From contig JACPOL010000008.1 in NCBI GenBank assembly GCA_016185065.1, positions 434,001 through 498,000 of the forward strand: DNA of 64,000 nt. The letters are read 5' to 3'. The stretch is from Chlamydiales bacterium. GTDB lineage: Bacteria > Chlamydiota > Chlamydiia > Chlamydiales > Rhabdochlamydiaceae. Of this stretch, positions 44,961-54,981 are shown piece by piece. The notes beneath the pieces were generated by a model. That model saw nothing but the letters and a program-made list of their open reading frames with translations, searched no databases and had not been told where the DNA came from. Numbering within the stretch: position 1 is the stretch's first letter; every line of letters starts with the position of its first letter. The position numbers and the translations under genes are program-made.

Positions 44961-45476
44961 ATGCCCGAAAAGCCGCAAGAAGCCGTTGCTGTGATCATCC
45001 TGAATGAGGAGCAAACTTCTATTGTGCTTGTAAAAAGACGCGACATTCCAGTGTGGGTACTTCCAGGAGGAGGAATCGATCGCGGCGAGTCTCCAGAAGA
45101 GGCAGCTCTCAGAGAGGCGCTTGAAGAGACGGGTTTTGAAGTGAAGATCGTTCGGAAAATTGCGGAATACCTTCCAGTCAACCGCTTGACGCAGCGCACC
45201 CACTATTTCGAGTGCAGAATTGCAAGTGGTGAGGCGAGAAGCAGTAGGGAGACAAAAGCAGTGGCTTTTTTCGATGTCAGAGCGCTTCCCAAGCTGCTTC
45301 CCCCTTTTTATAAGAATTGGATCGATGACGCCTTAGCAAATAAACCTGAACTCATTTGCAAAAAGATTGAAGACGTCAACTACTTCATCCTCGTGAAGCT
45401 CCTCCTCCAACACCCGATACTCGTCGGCAGATATCTCCTCACCAAGCTCGGCATCCACCTCAACCACTCCGACTAA
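44961..45476 (+). CDS. NUDIX hydrolase
   Basis: 171 residues. The complete NUDIX box is [20 protein letters not shown] followed by ETGFEV, matching GX5EX7REUXEEXGU, so it hydrolyses a nucleoside diphosphate linked to another group using Mg2+. The N-terminal strand [20 protein letters not shown] is typical of the fold. The part after residue 105 ([20 protein letters not shown]) is not diagnostic, and the substrate cannot be named. It stands alone, divergent from the lipoprotein gene, and ends 3 nt before a long hairpin that separates it from fumC. Confidence 0.85.
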   Translation: MPEKPQEAVAVIILNEEQTSIVLVKRRDIPVWVLPGGGIDRGESPEEAALREALEETGFEVKIVRKIAEYLPVNRLTQRTHYFECRIASGEARSSRETKAVAFFDVRALPKLLPPFYKNWIDDALANKPELICKKIEDVNYFILVKLLLQHPILVGRYLLTKLGIHLNHSD

Positions 45477-45479
45477 GAA

Positions 45480-45630
45480 AGAGGGAGAAGATCGGGCGCG
45501 GGCACGCACACGGGCTCGTTCACGAAAAAAAAGATAAAGAAAGAAGTCCTTTCTTCTTCTCTTACCCGCTCCCGTTTCTTTCTTTCGTGAACGAGCCCGT
45601 GTGCGTGCCCGCGCCCGATCTTCTCCCTCT
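45480..45630. repeat. Long hairpin with CGNNCA-period arms, copy 1
   Basis: Perfect 48-nt arms at 45480-45527 and 45583-45630 around a 55-nt loop. The arm interior is built of 6-nt units (CGGGCA, CGCACA, CGGGCT, CGTTCA) flanked by GATCGGGCG. The loop centre AAGAAAGAAGTCCTTTCTTC resembles the GAAAGAATTCTTTC centre of the GGAC hairpins. It lies exactly between two convergent stop codons, 3 and 7 nt away, so a bidirectional transcription stop is plausible although there is no U-run. Confidence 0.75.
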
Positions 45631-45637
45631 CTTCTCT

Positions 45638-47017
45638 TCAGATCATTTTTTTGGGATCGACGATCTCATCGAATTTTTCGGGAGTGAGAAAGCCGAGGGA
45701 TACCGCGGCCTCTTTTAGGGTGGTTCCTTCGGTGTACGCCTTCTGGACAACTTTTGCTGCCTTGTCATAACCGATGGCAGGATTGAGTGCTGTGGCAAGC
45801 ATGAGCGAGTTATTCAGATGTTCAGCAATACGCTTCTTATTGGGCTCGATGCCCACGAGGCAGCGCTTGTGAAAATTCAACGCGACATCTCCAAGCAGTC
45901 GAATCGACTGGAGGAGGTTATAGATCATGACGGGCTTGAAAACATTGAGCTCAAAATTTCCAAGCGAGCCTGCAATTGCGATGGTCGTATCATTCCCAAT
46001 CACTTGAGCTGCAACCATCGTCATCGCTTCGCTCTGTGTGGGGTTCACCTTGCCTGGCATGATCGAAGAGCCGGGCTCATTGCTAGGAATAAAAATCTCG
46101 CCGAGGCCGCTTCTTGGGCCCGAAGCGAGCCAGCGGATATCATTTGCAATCTTCATGAAAGAGCAGGCGACTCTCTTTAAAGCGCCACTGGCCTCGACAA
46201 TAGCATCATTAGCTGCAAGAGCTTCAAATTTATTTGGAGCGGTAATGAAAGGATAGCTGGTGAGCTTTGCAATCACTGCTGCAGTCTGCTCTCCGAATTT
46301 GGCGGGAGCATTAATCCCTGTTCCAACTGCTGTTCCCCCAAGGGCGAGTTCGCTTAAGCTTGCAAGGGTTGCTTTAAGCGCGCGGATCCCATGCTCAATT
46401 TGCGAGGCGTATCCTGAAAACTCCTGACCAAGTGTAAGGGGTGTTGCATCCATGAGATGGGTGCGTCCAATTTTAACGATCCCCTTGAACTCCTCTGCCT
46501 TTTTTTCAAAGCCTTTACAGATGGTTTCAAGCTTTGGAAGGAGCTGGTCTCGAATAGCTAAAACAGCCGCAATGTGCATGGCAGTGGGAAAGACATCATT
46601 CGAGGATTGCGATTTATTCACATCATCGTTCGGATGGATCGGGTCTTTCGACCCTAACTTTCCACCGACCATTTCAATCGCTCGATTGCTGATGACCTCG
46701 TTGACATTCATGTTTGTCTGAGTGCCAGAACCCGTCTGCCAGACGACGAGTTCAAAGTGGTCGTGAAGCTTCCCCTCAATAATCTCGTCGCAGACGCCAA
46801 CGATAAGTTCTTTTTTTTCTCGAGGGAGGAGTCCCAGTTCGGAGTTCACGATCGCGCAAGCTTTCTTCACGATGCCGAGAGCTTGAATGAGCTCCATGGG
46901 CATCTTCTCGGTACCGATAGGAAAATTATCGATGGAGCGTTGAGTTTGGGCGCCGTAATACTTGTGCACAGGCACCTCTACTTGGCCCAGGCTATCTGTT
47001 TCCACCCTCTTCTTCAC
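45638..47017 (-). CDS. fumC: Fumarate hydratase class II
   Basis: 459 residues, the usual length. Converts fumarate to malate in the TCA cycle. Signatures: [20 protein letters not shown] at the N-terminus, [56 protein letters not shown], and the class II loop [19 protein letters not shown]. The start [11 protein letters not shown] is well placed. It lies 40 nt upstream of the atpK stop side of the V-ATPase operon, on the same strand, so read-through from the ATPase operon is possible. Confidence 0.95.
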   Translation of the reverse strand: MKKRVETDSLGQVEVPVHKYYGAQTQRSIDNFPIGTEKMPMELIQALGIVKKACAIVNSELGLLPREKKELIVGVCDEIIEGKLHDHFELVVWQTGSGTQTNMNVNEVISNRAIEMVGGKLGSKDPIHPNDDVNKSQSSNDVFPTAMHIAAVLAIRDQLLPKLETICKGFEKKAEEFKGIVKIGRTHLMDATPLTLGQEFSGYASQIEHGIRALKATLASLSELALGGTAVGTGINAPAKFGEQTAAVIAKLTSYPFITAPNKFEALAANDAIVEASGALKRVACSFMKIANDIRWLASGPRSGLGEIFIPSNEPGSSIMPGKVNPTQSEAMTMVAAQVIGNDTTIAIAGSLGNFELNVFKPVMIYNLLQSIRLLGDVALNFHKRCLVGIEPNKKRIAEHLNNSLMLATALNPAIGYDKAAKVVQKAYTEGTTLKEAAVSLGFLTPEKFDEIVDPKKMI

Positions 47018-47057
47018 GGCTTAACTCCTCCATTTACCCTCTTATTACCTCGAAAGG

Positions 47058-47480
47058 CTATATCAAGAGAAGGGCAAAGACGAATGCGAAGAGTGAAAAC
47101 GACTCTACGATTCCAAGCGCTGCAAAGCACTTTCCGATAATCGCGGGCTGTTTGGCAGAGGCTTGAATTCCTGACGCCGCGCACATTCCCTGATAAACCG
47201 AGGAGACGAGAAGAGCAAGTCCAACGGAAAAGCCGATTCCAATTGCTGTAAGTGGGCTTAGAGTTCCAGCTTGAATGCTGTTCTTCATCAGAATCATGAG
47301 TACGAATCCATAGATCGACTGAGATGAGGCGACCGCCGACATACCGATAAATGTTCCATGGTTCTCTTCAACTCTACTCATCACCGCATGTGAAGCCATC
47401 CCCGCAATACCGCAACCGATCGAGCTTCCGACGCATCCCATTCCCAACACAAGGGCGGGTCCTACCATTGCAAAATCCAT
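47058..47480 (-). CDS. atpK: V-type ATP synthase subunit K (membrane rotor ring)
   Basis: 140 residues, four membrane helices in two hairpins. The ion-binding carboxylate is Glu126 in the last helix (ALGIVESFSLFAF); the matching place in helix 2 is Ser53-Gln54 (SSQSIYGF), so only the second hairpin binds an ion, as in other duplicated K subunits. Gln97 (SVYQGM) is also kept. Ser/Thr-Gln, Gln and Glu together are the residues that hold Na+ in the Enterococcus hirae ring; by analogy the ring may carry Na+. Last gene of the operon; a 19-nt gap separates it from atpI. Confidence 0.93.
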   Translation of the reverse strand: MDFAMVGPALVLGMGCVGSSIGCGIAGMASHAVMSRVEENHGTFIGMSAVASSQSIYGFVLMILMKNSIQAGTLSPLTAIGIGFSVGLALLVSSVYQGMCAASGIQASAKQPAIIGKCFAALGIVESFSLFAFVFALLLI

Positions 47481-47499
47481 ATGAACTCCATTCTACTTT

Positions 47500-49419
47500 C
47501 TAAGGTTTAAGTTTTTTTAAAGGTCTGAACAGCTTCCCCCCTCCTTCAAAGGAGTAGTGGTACCATTCGATGACATTAAGACGCATGCCGTGAATCACCC
47601 CTGACATGCTGCATAGAGTGAGATTCACTGCATGTCCGAATAGAATCACGAGAAATCCTAGAACCAGGCCGATATTCATCCCCAGATCGTTAAAAGTGAG
47701 AGCCATCATCGATCCGGCAAGAGCAAGAGCGTATAGACGAAGATAAGAGAGGACATCGGCAAAGACTTGTATTAGATTTGCAATCTCAGAAATTCCCTTG
47801 AGCCGCTTCTGAATGAGGGCGAGAACAACGGCAAGGCCCATTCCACCATAAACCAGTTGAAGGCCGATCTTCGCTGCCTCTTCCGGCTGAATAATGCCTG
47901 TGAAATGAAGAAGAGAGGTGCACTTGAGTATCGAGGGGAAGTAGAGGTAGCCGCCAACCATAAAAGCGACCCAGCCAATTCCAGCTAGGTTTCTTCTGAG
48001 ATAGCGGAAAAAAGAGGTGGCGACGTGGATCACTCCGATCAAGAGGGAGAATTCGAGCAGGATGTTATCTTTAAACTCATCGTACATCTCGTAACTTATC
48101 TTGGAATTTTTCGTCTCAGTTGCCCGCATTAAAAACTCTTCACTATTTGTCGCGGTAGCGGTTTGAGGAAACTTCTCTGTCCAGTACTTATAAACATCAT
48201 CTTTTTTAGCGAAATGATATGCGGCCTTCTTCTCAACCAGGAAACCGGTAAGCGAGAATTTCGATACAGAGCTGTGCGGCGCAAAATCAATGCCAAAAAA
48301 TGAAGAGGTAGCGACTCCCCATAGAATGCAGCTAATGGCAAGCACGCCAAGAAGTTTAATGAAGCGCTTAGCCATAGCTTTCGCTTGAGGAAATTTGTAG
48401 TGGAGCAAGACGGCAGTGGCAAGGAAGAGAAGGCCATATCCACCATCTGCTACGATAATGGCAAAAAAGAGGGCGAAAGCCCAGAAAAGCCACCCGGAGG
48501 GGTCCTTATCGCGGGTAGAAGGGATATCGTAGATTCTTACTAGATCTTCTCCGATGCGGTTGGTCCCCTTGTTTTCCATATAGGTGGGCACACGATCAGC
48601 TTCTTCGATCGAGATCTCCTCCGCGCCTATCGTCATCCCATCCATCATTGCAAAAACTGAGGCGACCTTATTTTCTGGAATCCAAGCTTCAACTGCAAAA
48701 AAATTCTTCTCGAGAGGAAAGCTCACTTCCTTCTTCGCTGCAATGAGATCGTGGTCATTTAGTTTTTCAACAAGGACATGGTGAAGAAAGTCTATATGCC
48801 CTGCCAGGCCTTTTAACTCAGCCTCTAGAAGGTGTAGAGACTCTTGGATGAAAGAGTGGTGGTTCTGCAACTGTCCCACAGAGCGGTCGATGCGCATTTC
48901 GATCATTCCGGAATATGAGGTCCTCTCTGGATTAATAGCGATAAAGTAGTCGAGATCGTAAACGGTGTCGACATAGATCACCTCATCAGGAAAACTGGTC
49001 TGAAGACTCTTTGCAGTCTTTATACAGAAGAATTGAACCTTTCTTTTACCAAGCTCTTCGATAAGCTCGACATCTTCCATTGAGAAGTCACCAAAGGGAG
49101 CAACGCGCAAGATCTCAGCTTCAAGGATTCGCATCTCCTCCGAAAGCTTATCAATCTCCGCTTTAAGCGAGAGAATTCTCTCTGCAATCTCCATAGCAAA
49201 AGCCGATGAGCCACCACCTACATAGGGCTTCTTAACAGGGAGCTTGCGCAAAATTTTGATCGCCGACAGGAGCATCTGGATGTCATTGGGAAGCTCAACA
49301 GGCTTACGACCAGCTGGATGGATAAATTCGATATATCCTTGATGTTGAGCGCGCGAAAAGAAGTCGTCTATAACATCTTTTACTCCGAAAAAAAGGTACT
49401 TCTTAAGTGGAATAATCAC
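47500..49419 (-). CDS. atpI: V-type ATP synthase subunit I
   Basis: 639 residues, the static membrane subunit that forms the ion channel with the K ring. The N-terminal half (to about residue 310) is soluble and coiled-coil-rich (ILSLKAEIDKLSEEMRILEA). The C-terminal half has about seven helices, including WLFWAFALFFAIIVADGGYG and the family-conserved VLSYLRLYALALAGSMMA, which holds the essential Arg (Arg in LSYLRLYAL). HAVNLTLCSMSGVIHGMRLN and EWYHYSFEGGGKLFRPL at the end are typical. Its ATG overlaps the stop of atpD (ATGA). Confidence 0.93.
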   Translation of the reverse strand: MIIPLKKYLFFGVKDVIDDFFSRAQHQGYIEFIHPAGRKPVELPNDIQMLLSAIKILRKLPVKKPYVGGGSSAFAMEIAERILSLKAEIDKLSEEMRILEAEILRVAPFGDFSMEDVELIEELGKRKVQFFCIKTAKSLQTSFPDEVIYVDTVYDLDYFIAINPERTSYSGMIEMRIDRSVGQLQNHHSFIQESLHLLEAELKGLAGHIDFLHHVLVEKLNDHDLIAAKKEVSFPLEKNFFAVEAWIPENKVASVFAMMDGMTIGAEEISIEEADRVPTYMENKGTNRIGEDLVRIYDIPSTRDKDPSGWLFWAFALFFAIIVADGGYGLLFLATAVLLHYKFPQAKAMAKRFIKLLGVLAISCILWGVATSSFFGIDFAPHSSVSKFSLTGFLVEKKAAYHFAKKDDVYKYWTEKFPQTATATNSEEFLMRATETKNSKISYEMYDEFKDNILLEFSLLIGVIHVATSFFRYLRRNLAGIGWVAFMVGGYLYFPSILKCTSLLHFTGIIQPEEAAKIGLQLVYGGMGLAVVLALIQKRLKGISEIANLIQVFADVLSYLRLYALALAGSMMALTFNDLGMNIGLVLGFLVILFGHAVNLTLCSMSGVIHGMRLNVIEWYHYSFEGGGKLFRPLKKLKP

Positions 49420-50030
49420 GATGAAGCAGCCTTCTTTTTCAGAATTTTCTGTTTAGAAACTTTTGCTTGAGAAACAGCAGCGAGCAGAACATCCCCCAAA
49501 AAGATTTTGATTTTTTTGATATTTTCCTGAGCTCGAGGAATTAAGATTTTTTCGAAAAGGTTTACTCGAATCGACACCTCGCGCAGCTCATTTTCCAGAG
49601 CGGTCTTCTTCTCTCTGGCTATGCGGATCTTCTCTCGAATATTAATAAGTTCACGCACCCCTTCAGTTGCAGGCTCCATCCAGACAGGAGTGTCGAAGAG
49701 CGAGTAGGTGGGTTCGTGAAAGACCACCTCTTCAAAGTAGGGAATCTCAACACCTGCGATATTCTCCACGCGCTTCTTCACCTCTACGACAGTTACAGCA
49801 GAGAAGAGATCTGAGGCGTTCTTATCAGACAAGAGCACAGAGAAGCGCTTGACGCGCTCTTCCATTCTGCCAAAGTGAATAGTAAGATCTTCGATCTCTT
49901 GCTGAGCTTGAAAAACCTCTACTTGCAAGAGAGCCTTTTTCAGCTGCAAAGTAGGAAGATACTTCTTCAGCTGATCTAATCTGACCTGCTGAGACCTAAG
50001 TTCTGTCTTTGTGAGCTTGATCTGGGCCAT
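49416..50030 (-). CDS. atpD: V-type ATP synthase subunit D (central stalk)
   Basis: 204 residues, predicted largely as two long helices. The start MAQIKLTKTELRSQQVRLDQ matches the family opening (L-T-K-x-E-L-xx-Q). A second conserved part is VNLFEKILIPRAQENIKKIK, the C-terminal helix that sits in the A3B3 head. Subunit D turns as the shaft and couples ATP hydrolysis or synthesis to the ring. It sits between atpI and atpB, 7 nt from the atpB stop. Confidence 0.93.
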   Translation of the reverse strand: MAQIKLTKTELRSQQVRLDQLKKYLPTLQLKKALLQVEVFQAQQEIEDLTIHFGRMEERVKRFSVLLSDKNASDLFSAVTVVEVKKRVENIAGVEIPYFEEVVFHEPTYSLFDTPVWMEPATEGVRELINIREKIRIAREKKTALENELREVSIRVNLFEKILIPRAQENIKKIKIFLGDVLLAAVSQAKVSKQKILKKKAASS

Positions 50031-50037
50031 CTATCTC

Positions 50038-51342
50038 CTATCGCTTCTTCGGCCAATACTTGTCGACATACGCCTGCTTTACTCCCACTTCATGCATCTC
50101 AAAACACTCACTAAGCGTCTTCCAGCCTAAATCTAGAGCCTCTTCCAACGTATAGTTAACTTCGAGATTCATCATCCGCTCTTCAAAGAGACTGGCATAC
50201 TGGAGCAGCTTCTCATCCCATCTCGAGAGCTTAAATCCCATGCTTTCGCGCTCGCGCGCTTTCTTCGAATCTGCGTAGAGACGGATCTGCGCATTCGCAA
50301 TATCGCCATGGTCTTCGCGCGTTACCTTTCCAATCACCTGCTGCTTAAGACGAGAAAGAGAGCCGAAAGGATCTATTCTTCCACCGTGTAAATAGAACTG
50401 CCCCTCAGTGATGTAACCGGTATTATCCGGAATAGGATGGGTGACATCGCCTCCAGGCATCGTCGTTACAGAAATAATTGTAATAGAGCCGCTTCCATCG
50501 ATATCAACAGCCTTCTCATAGCGTGAAGCAAGATCCGAATAGAGAGAGCCCGGGTAGCCGCGGTTCGAGGGAACCTGGTCCATTGTGATCATAATCTCTT
50601 TAATCGAATCGGCAAAAGCGGTCATGTCGGTTAAAAGAACAAGGACATCCTTGTCTTGCACCGCAAATTTCTCAGCGCAAGCTAGTGCCATATCTGGCAC
50701 GAGCACGCACTCTACAGCTGGGTCGGTGGCTTTATGGATGAACATGATCGTCTTTTCTAACGAGCCCGCCTTCTCAGCATTATCGATAAACGCTTGGTAG
50801 TCATCGAAACGGAGCCCCATTCCCCCAATAATGACCACATCAGCATCTGTCTGATTGGCGATACGCATGAGCAGCGCATTATAGGGCTCTCCAGCAACAG
50901 AAAAGATCGGTATTTTCTGAGACTTCACAAGGCAGTTAAACACATCGATCATCGGAATATTTGTTCTTACGAGATCACGAGGGATGATACGTCTCACTGG
51001 ATTGAATGACGGAGTCCCGATCTCGATCGCCTCTCCCATGATTGCGGGGCCATTATCGATCGGCTCCCCTACTCCATTAAGCCTCCGTCCCAACAAGGCA
51101 TCGCTGCAGGTCGCATGCATCTCTTTACCCAGAAATGTCACTCTATCATTCGTAGAGAGGCCTCGCGTATTTTCAAAGCATTGAAGAGTGACGCGGTCCT
51201 TATCGATTTGCAGCACTGAGGCATAGGTGCTCTGCCCGCTTCGCTTCTGAATAAGAGCGACCTCTCCCAGGCTAACCCCTTCTGCTAACACTGTCAGAAG
51301 GTTGCCTCGCATGTCTACAATTCTGTCATAGATCTTTTTCAT
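50038..51342 (-). CDS. atpB: V-type ATP synthase subunit B
   Basis: 434 residues, the non-catalytic nucleotide subunit of the A3B3 head. It lacks a Walker A motif: the region reads [20 protein letters not shown] where the A subunit has GAGKT. Characteristic segments are [36 protein letters not shown], and [20 protein letters not shown]. Its start overlaps the 3' end of atpA by 17 nt, so translational coupling is likely. Confidence 0.94.
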   Translation of the reverse strand: MKKIYDRIVDMRGNLLTVLAEGVSLGEVALIQKRSGQSTYASVLQIDKDRVTLQCFENTRGLSTNDRVTFLGKEMHATCSDALLGRRLNGVGEPIDNGPAIMGEAIEIGTPSFNPVRRIIPRDLVRTNIPMIDVFNCLVKSQKIPIFSVAGEPYNALLMRIANQTDADVVIIGGMGLRFDDYQAFIDNAEKAGSLEKTIMFIHKATDPAVECVLVPDMALACAEKFAVQDKDVLVLLTDMTAFADSIKEIMITMDQVPSNRGYPGSLYSDLASRYEKAVDIDGSGSITIISVTTMPGGDVTHPIPDNTGYITEGQFYLHGGRIDPFGSLSRLKQQVIGKVTREDHGDIANAQIRLYADSKKARERESMGFKLSRWDEKLLQYASLFEERMMNLEVNYTLEEALDLGWKTLSECFEMHEVGVKQAYVDKYWPKKR

Positions 51343-53107
51343 GGTCCTTCCTCTTTACCGATTCAACGCGCTTTTCAGCATTTGCAAAGGTATTCCGGTA
51401 GTGTTCAGATTTGAATGGCATAAAGTTGGTGTTTTTTATCTCATTCTGCAGCTCTAAAAAGAAGTTGCGAGCCTGATCGTGATTATCAAAATCAAATGGG
51501 ATCTCAAAAATGCGGCTCACTAGCTTGAAAAGAGGAATCTGCCTCTCTAAAGGAGAGTAGGTATCTTCTTTATCGAATGCATTCTGCTGCAGGTAGCAGA
51601 ATTCAAAAAGCTCACTCTTCAGATAGGTCAACATATCATTGAGAGAGATCCCCGCTTCACCCACAACTTCCATTCTCTTGCCAATCTCGTCGCCTTCTCG
51701 CAAGATCTTGGCAGCTATTTTAACCATCCTGTCCCATCCCTCAACGCGCTGGCCGAGCTCGGCGGCAACGACATCGATATACTTACTCCAAGAGATGAGA
51801 GGATCAATTGCAGGATAGCGCCTCGCATCCGACCTCGCCCTTGAAAGGCCCAGGAATGCGCCTACAACTGAAAGAGTCGCCTGAGTAACGGGTTCTTCAA
51901 AGTTTCCCCCAGCAGGAGAAACGGCTCCTCCAATCGTAAGAGACCCCTTCTTCCCATGCTTCATAAGCAGAACGCCCGCTCTCTCGTAGAAAGCTGCGAT
52001 TCTAGAAGAGAGATAGGCTGGGAAGGCCTCCTCTCCAGGAATCTCTTCAAGTCTGCCAGACATCTCTCTCATCGCCTGAGCCCATCTCGAAGTTGAGTCT
52101 GCAAGCAGAAGGACATCCAAGCCCATCTGTCTATAATATTCGGCAATGGTGGCCCCCATGTAGATGGAGGCTTCTCGTGCCGCAACAGGCATAGATGAGG
52201 TGTTGCAAATAATCACGGTGCGATTGATCAGCGGCTCGTTAGTGTGCGGATCCGTGAGATGTGGGAAGGTACGCAGAACTTCGACAACCTCTCCGGCTCT
52301 CTCTCCGCATGCGACAATAACGACGATATCAACAGAAGAGTATTTAGAGAGATGGTGTTGTAGAACTGTTTTTCCAGCTCCAAACGGACCAGGAGAGCAG
52401 AAAGTTCCGCCTTTAAGCACAGGGAAGCCCGTATCGATGATACGCATCCCGGTATCCATCATCTTTGTCGGCTTCACTTTTTCGCCTTCAGAAAGCGGCA
52501 TCTTTACAGGCCACTTCTGCACCATCGTGAAAGAGTGCTCTCCACCCTTCTCATCGACAGCTTTTGCGATGACAGTATCTATCGAATAAGAGCCGGGCTT
52601 GATCACCCAAGTCACCGTGTATACACCATACAGTGCAAAGGGAACCATGATCTGATGGTGGAATCTGCCCTCCATTGTGAATCCGAGATAATCCCCGCGA
52701 ACCACAGTGTCGCCAACTTTCACCGATGGGTGGTAGTCCCAGTGCCTGTTTCTATCTAGAGGAGGCATGTAGACGCCTCTTGAGAGAAAGAGGCCCGTTG
52801 CATCTGCCACCTTCTCAAGAGGATTTTGTAATCCATCCAGAATAGAGGTCAAAAGACCCGGACCGAGTTCTGCTTCCAGAAGGTGTCCAGTAAATTCAAC
52901 AGGCGTACCCAGGTGTATTCCGCGGGTATCTTCAAAAACCTGGATCTTGGCTTCGTTCCCCACGATCTCGATCACTTCCGCTTTCAGACCCACTTCGCCA
53001 AGGCGGATGACTGCCACCTCTCCCTGCCGAATATCTCCCTGAAACACCACGTGTAAAAGGTTGCCAAATGCCTTAACTACTTTTCCAGATGCTAGCTCTC
53101 GCGTCAT
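51326..53107 (-). CDS. atpA: V-type ATP synthase subunit A (catalytic)
   Basis: 593 residues. Walker A is [20 protein letters not shown], with [20 protein letters not shown] and [20 protein letters not shown] (Walker B region). The A-type insertion (non-homologous region, about 110-200) is present, which distinguishes it from F-type beta. It binds and turns over ATP in the cytoplasmic head. Chlamydiae keep only a V-type enzyme; whether it makes ATP or pumps ions is not settled by sequence. Start [17 protein letters not shown] is the normal family beginning. Confidence 0.95.
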   Translation of the reverse strand: MTRELASGKVVKAFGNLLHVVFQGDIRQGEVAVIRLGEVGLKAEVIEIVGNEAKIQVFEDTRGIHLGTPVEFTGHLLEAELGPGLLTSILDGLQNPLEKVADATGLFLSRGVYMPPLDRNRHWDYHPSVKVGDTVVRGDYLGFTMEGRFHHQIMVPFALYGVYTVTWVIKPGSYSIDTVIAKAVDEKGGEHSFTMVQKWPVKMPLSEGEKVKPTKMMDTGMRIIDTGFPVLKGGTFCSPGPFGAGKTVLQHHLSKYSSVDIVVIVACGERAGEVVEVLRTFPHLTDPHTNEPLINRTVIICNTSSMPVAAREASIYMGATIAEYYRQMGLDVLLLADSTSRWAQAMREMSGRLEEIPGEEAFPAYLSSRIAAFYERAGVLLMKHGKKGSLTIGGAVSPAGGNFEEPVTQATLSVVGAFLGLSRARSDARRYPAIDPLISWSKYIDVVAAELGQRVEGWDRMVKIAAKILREGDEIGKRMEVVGEAGISLNDMLTYLKSELFEFCYLQQNAFDKEDTYSPLERQIPLFKLVSRIFEIPFDFDNHDQARNFFLELQNEIKNTNFMPFKSEHYRNTFANAEKRVESVKRKDHEKDL

Positions 53108-53119
53108 TCTATGAACCTA

Positions 53120-53893
53120 TTATCCAGTTTTAAGTGATTCCAGAATCATCTTTCCTCTAACTTCGTCGAGCTCATTCCAATGCTCAACAATCATTAGCTG
53201 CGCCATATAGGCTAAAATCCAGTCGATTGAAAAAAGTGGACGCTCGACCATCTCTTCAATCTTCTTGAAGCGCCAAGTCGCAAATACTTTATACCTCTGC
53301 CAGGGATCTGGGCCGCACGATAGAATCAGCTCCTTAAGCTCTTGCCACTCTACAGGAGGCTCATAAACGGGAGCATCCTTCTGAGCGAGTATCTGCGCTG
53401 CAAGGGTGTTTGAGAAATCTTCAAACTGCAACTCATGGACAATGTCCCGACCTAGCTCCTTTGCACGCAGAGCTGCCATCACAAGCCTCCAGTCGTGTTC
53501 AAAAGCTAAATACTTGCGAAGAAAACCCTTCTGCTTGGGCGTCTCTTCAGCAAAAAACTTTGAGAGGAGCCCAAAAAAGTGCTTAAGCCGCTCCGTTACG
53601 GTCTCATACTGATCGAGAAAATCAAAAACGTAAGAGGGAAGAATATTGTGAATAAGAAGAGCTTCATCCAGCTCCTGCTCATCTAGATTCCCCCGTAAAT
53701 CGATCGGCTCCTCAAGCAGCAGCGAGCGGATGTTTTGAAGATCGACAATTCGTCTTAACACGACAGTCTTCTCGAGATCCTCTTTAGAGAGATTGATCTC
53801 GAGCCTGGCTTTAAGCTCTTCAAAGGTAACCTCAGGCTTCTCACCTAAAACGAGAGGAGGAAGAGAGGCTGCTACAAAGTAGTAATTTCCCAT
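53120..53893 (-). CDS. V-type ATPase operon DUF2764 protein (subunit C-like)
   Basis: 257 residues. The start MGNYYFVAASLPPLVLGEKP is characteristic of the DUF2764 family found in V-ATPase operons of Chlamydiae and spirochaetes. The protein is mostly helical (VVLRRIVDLQNIRSLLLEEP, LAYMAQLMIVEHWNELDEV). Its place between atpE and atpA, where other V/A-ATPases encode subunit C, suggests it is the C subunit linking the central stalk to the ring. That role is inferred from position. Gaps of 12 and 3 nt to its neighbours indicate one transcript. Confidence 0.85.
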   Translation of the reverse strand: MGNYYFVAASLPPLVLGEKPEVTFEELKARLEINLSKEDLEKTVVLRRIVDLQNIRSLLLEEPIDLRGNLDEQELDEALLIHNILPSYVFDFLDQYETVTERLKHFFGLLSKFFAEETPKQKGFLRKYLAFEHDWRLVMAALRAKELGRDIVHELQFEDFSNTLAAQILAQKDAPVYEPPVEWQELKELILSCGPDPWQRYKVFATWRFKKIEEMVERPLFSIDWILAYMAQLMIVEHWNELDEVRGKMILESLKTG

Positions 53894-53896
53894 ACG

Positions 53897-54541
53897 CTAT
53901 TTCTTGTGTCCAGAAACGCCTTCAAAAAAAGTCTCTCGGAAATCTTTCCGAATGTAGCCCGCAATCAACTCATATAGTGCTGTATCGGACAGATCAAGGG
54001 TGATGTTCTCTTTTTTAAGTTTCACCTCAACACCCCCACCAATTTGGGAGATGAGAACGCTCTTCTCCTTCAACCTCTCTAAAATCTCTTTTGCGAGTAG
54101 AGCGTTGACCTCCTTTGCAGGAATAGAAGAAGCGATGAAAGCGGAGAGGTCGGTCTCTTTACCCTCTTTCTCTATCGCCTTGATGACTGCAGAGATAAGA
54201 TTTGCAAGCACTTGAGGATTTTGCAGGGGTTTGGAGAGCTGGTGTGACAGCTCGCGATTGAAGAGCTTCTCTTCGATGGTCTGTCTTAGAAACTGCAAGG
54301 TCTGCTTGCTAGCCTGATTTAAAGCTGATTGAAAAGTCGCCTGCTCGCGTACAAGCTTCTCTTTCCCTTCATCTAAAAGAAGAGAGGCTTGTTTCTTGGC
54401 ATGAGCAATAATCTTCTCAGCCTCTTCTCGCGCTCTAAGAACGATCTCTTCCGCTTCTAGTAATGCTGGCTCAAGAGTCTCTTTTCTAAGAGCATCGCAG
54501 ATCTTCTTCACCTTCTCTTTACCGGATTCTATACCCTTCAT
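53897..54541 (-). CDS. atpE: V-type ATP synthase subunit E (peripheral stalk)
   Basis: 214 residues. The N-terminal half is a long charged helix (LLEAEEIVLRAREEAEKIIA, KKQASLLLDEGKEKLVREQ) and the C-terminal half is globular (GGGVEVKLKKENITLDLSDT is split by a beta hairpin). This is the pattern of the stator subunit E. First gene of the operon; 164 bp of divergent spacer precede it. On the minus strand TTGAAA, 17 nt, AATAAG is a weak promoter candidate there, and I cannot confirm it. Confidence 0.9.
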   Translation of the reverse strand: MKGIESGKEKVKKICDALRKETLEPALLEAEEIVLRAREEAEKIIAHAKKQASLLLDEGKEKLVREQATFQSALNQASKQTLQFLRQTIEEKLFNRELSHQLSKPLQNPQVLANLISAVIKAIEKEGKETDLSAFIASSIPAKEVNALLAKEILERLKEKSVLISQIGGGVEVKLKKENITLDLSDTALYELIAGYIRKDFRETFFEGVSGHKK

Positions 54542-54705
54542 GGATCATCCCAAGATTAAAAAAATTATCGATCTTCGCCATAACTTATTGCCCGCACTCG
54601 CATATTTTTCAATGCAATTTCAGAAAAGCAAGAAAAAATTGCACGAAAGTCCCAGCTTGTGACATAAAGCTTATCTAAACACTCAACTCACACACTACTG
54701 GCTGG

Positions 54706-54978
54706 ATGATGAAAAAGTCTATCGCAACACTGCTGGTCCTTCTCCTCACCATGCACCCTCTATACTCCACCGATCCACTTACTCAACACCAAAAAAATAC
54801 AGACGCCCTTTATCGTCAAGGAGCCGGGGCTGAAGATGGCGGCTACTCGGCTATCTCCCTTTCAATGTTTGGCTGGGGTGTAGGTCTCGTTGCCGGAATC
54901 GCAGTCCTAGCTGCAGTCCTCCATCAGAGCAAATCGGGCCACAACCACTCCGACAGCTCCAAAGGCCAGTGCCACTAA
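54706..54978 (+). CDS. Small exported membrane protein with His-rich tail
   Basis: 90 residues; not recognised. A signal peptide (MMKKSIATLLVLLLTMHPLYS) is followed by a short polar part, one hydrophobic helix (MFGWGVGLVAGIAVLAAVLH, 54-73) and a tail with several His and a terminal Cys-His (HQSKSGHNHSDSSKGQCH). The tail could bind metal, an inference from composition only. Two ATGs are adjacent (54706, 54709), and either could be used. It starts a series of four closely spaced genes divergent from the V-ATPase operon; a weak promoter candidate, TTGCAC with ACATAA 17 nt later, lies about 50 bp upstream. Confidence 0.6.
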   Translation: MMKKSIATLLVLLLTMHPLYSTDPLTQHQKNTDALYRQGAGAEDGGYSAISLSMFGWGVGLVAGIAVLAAVLHQSKSGHNHSDSSKGQCH

Positions 54979-54981
54979 ATT

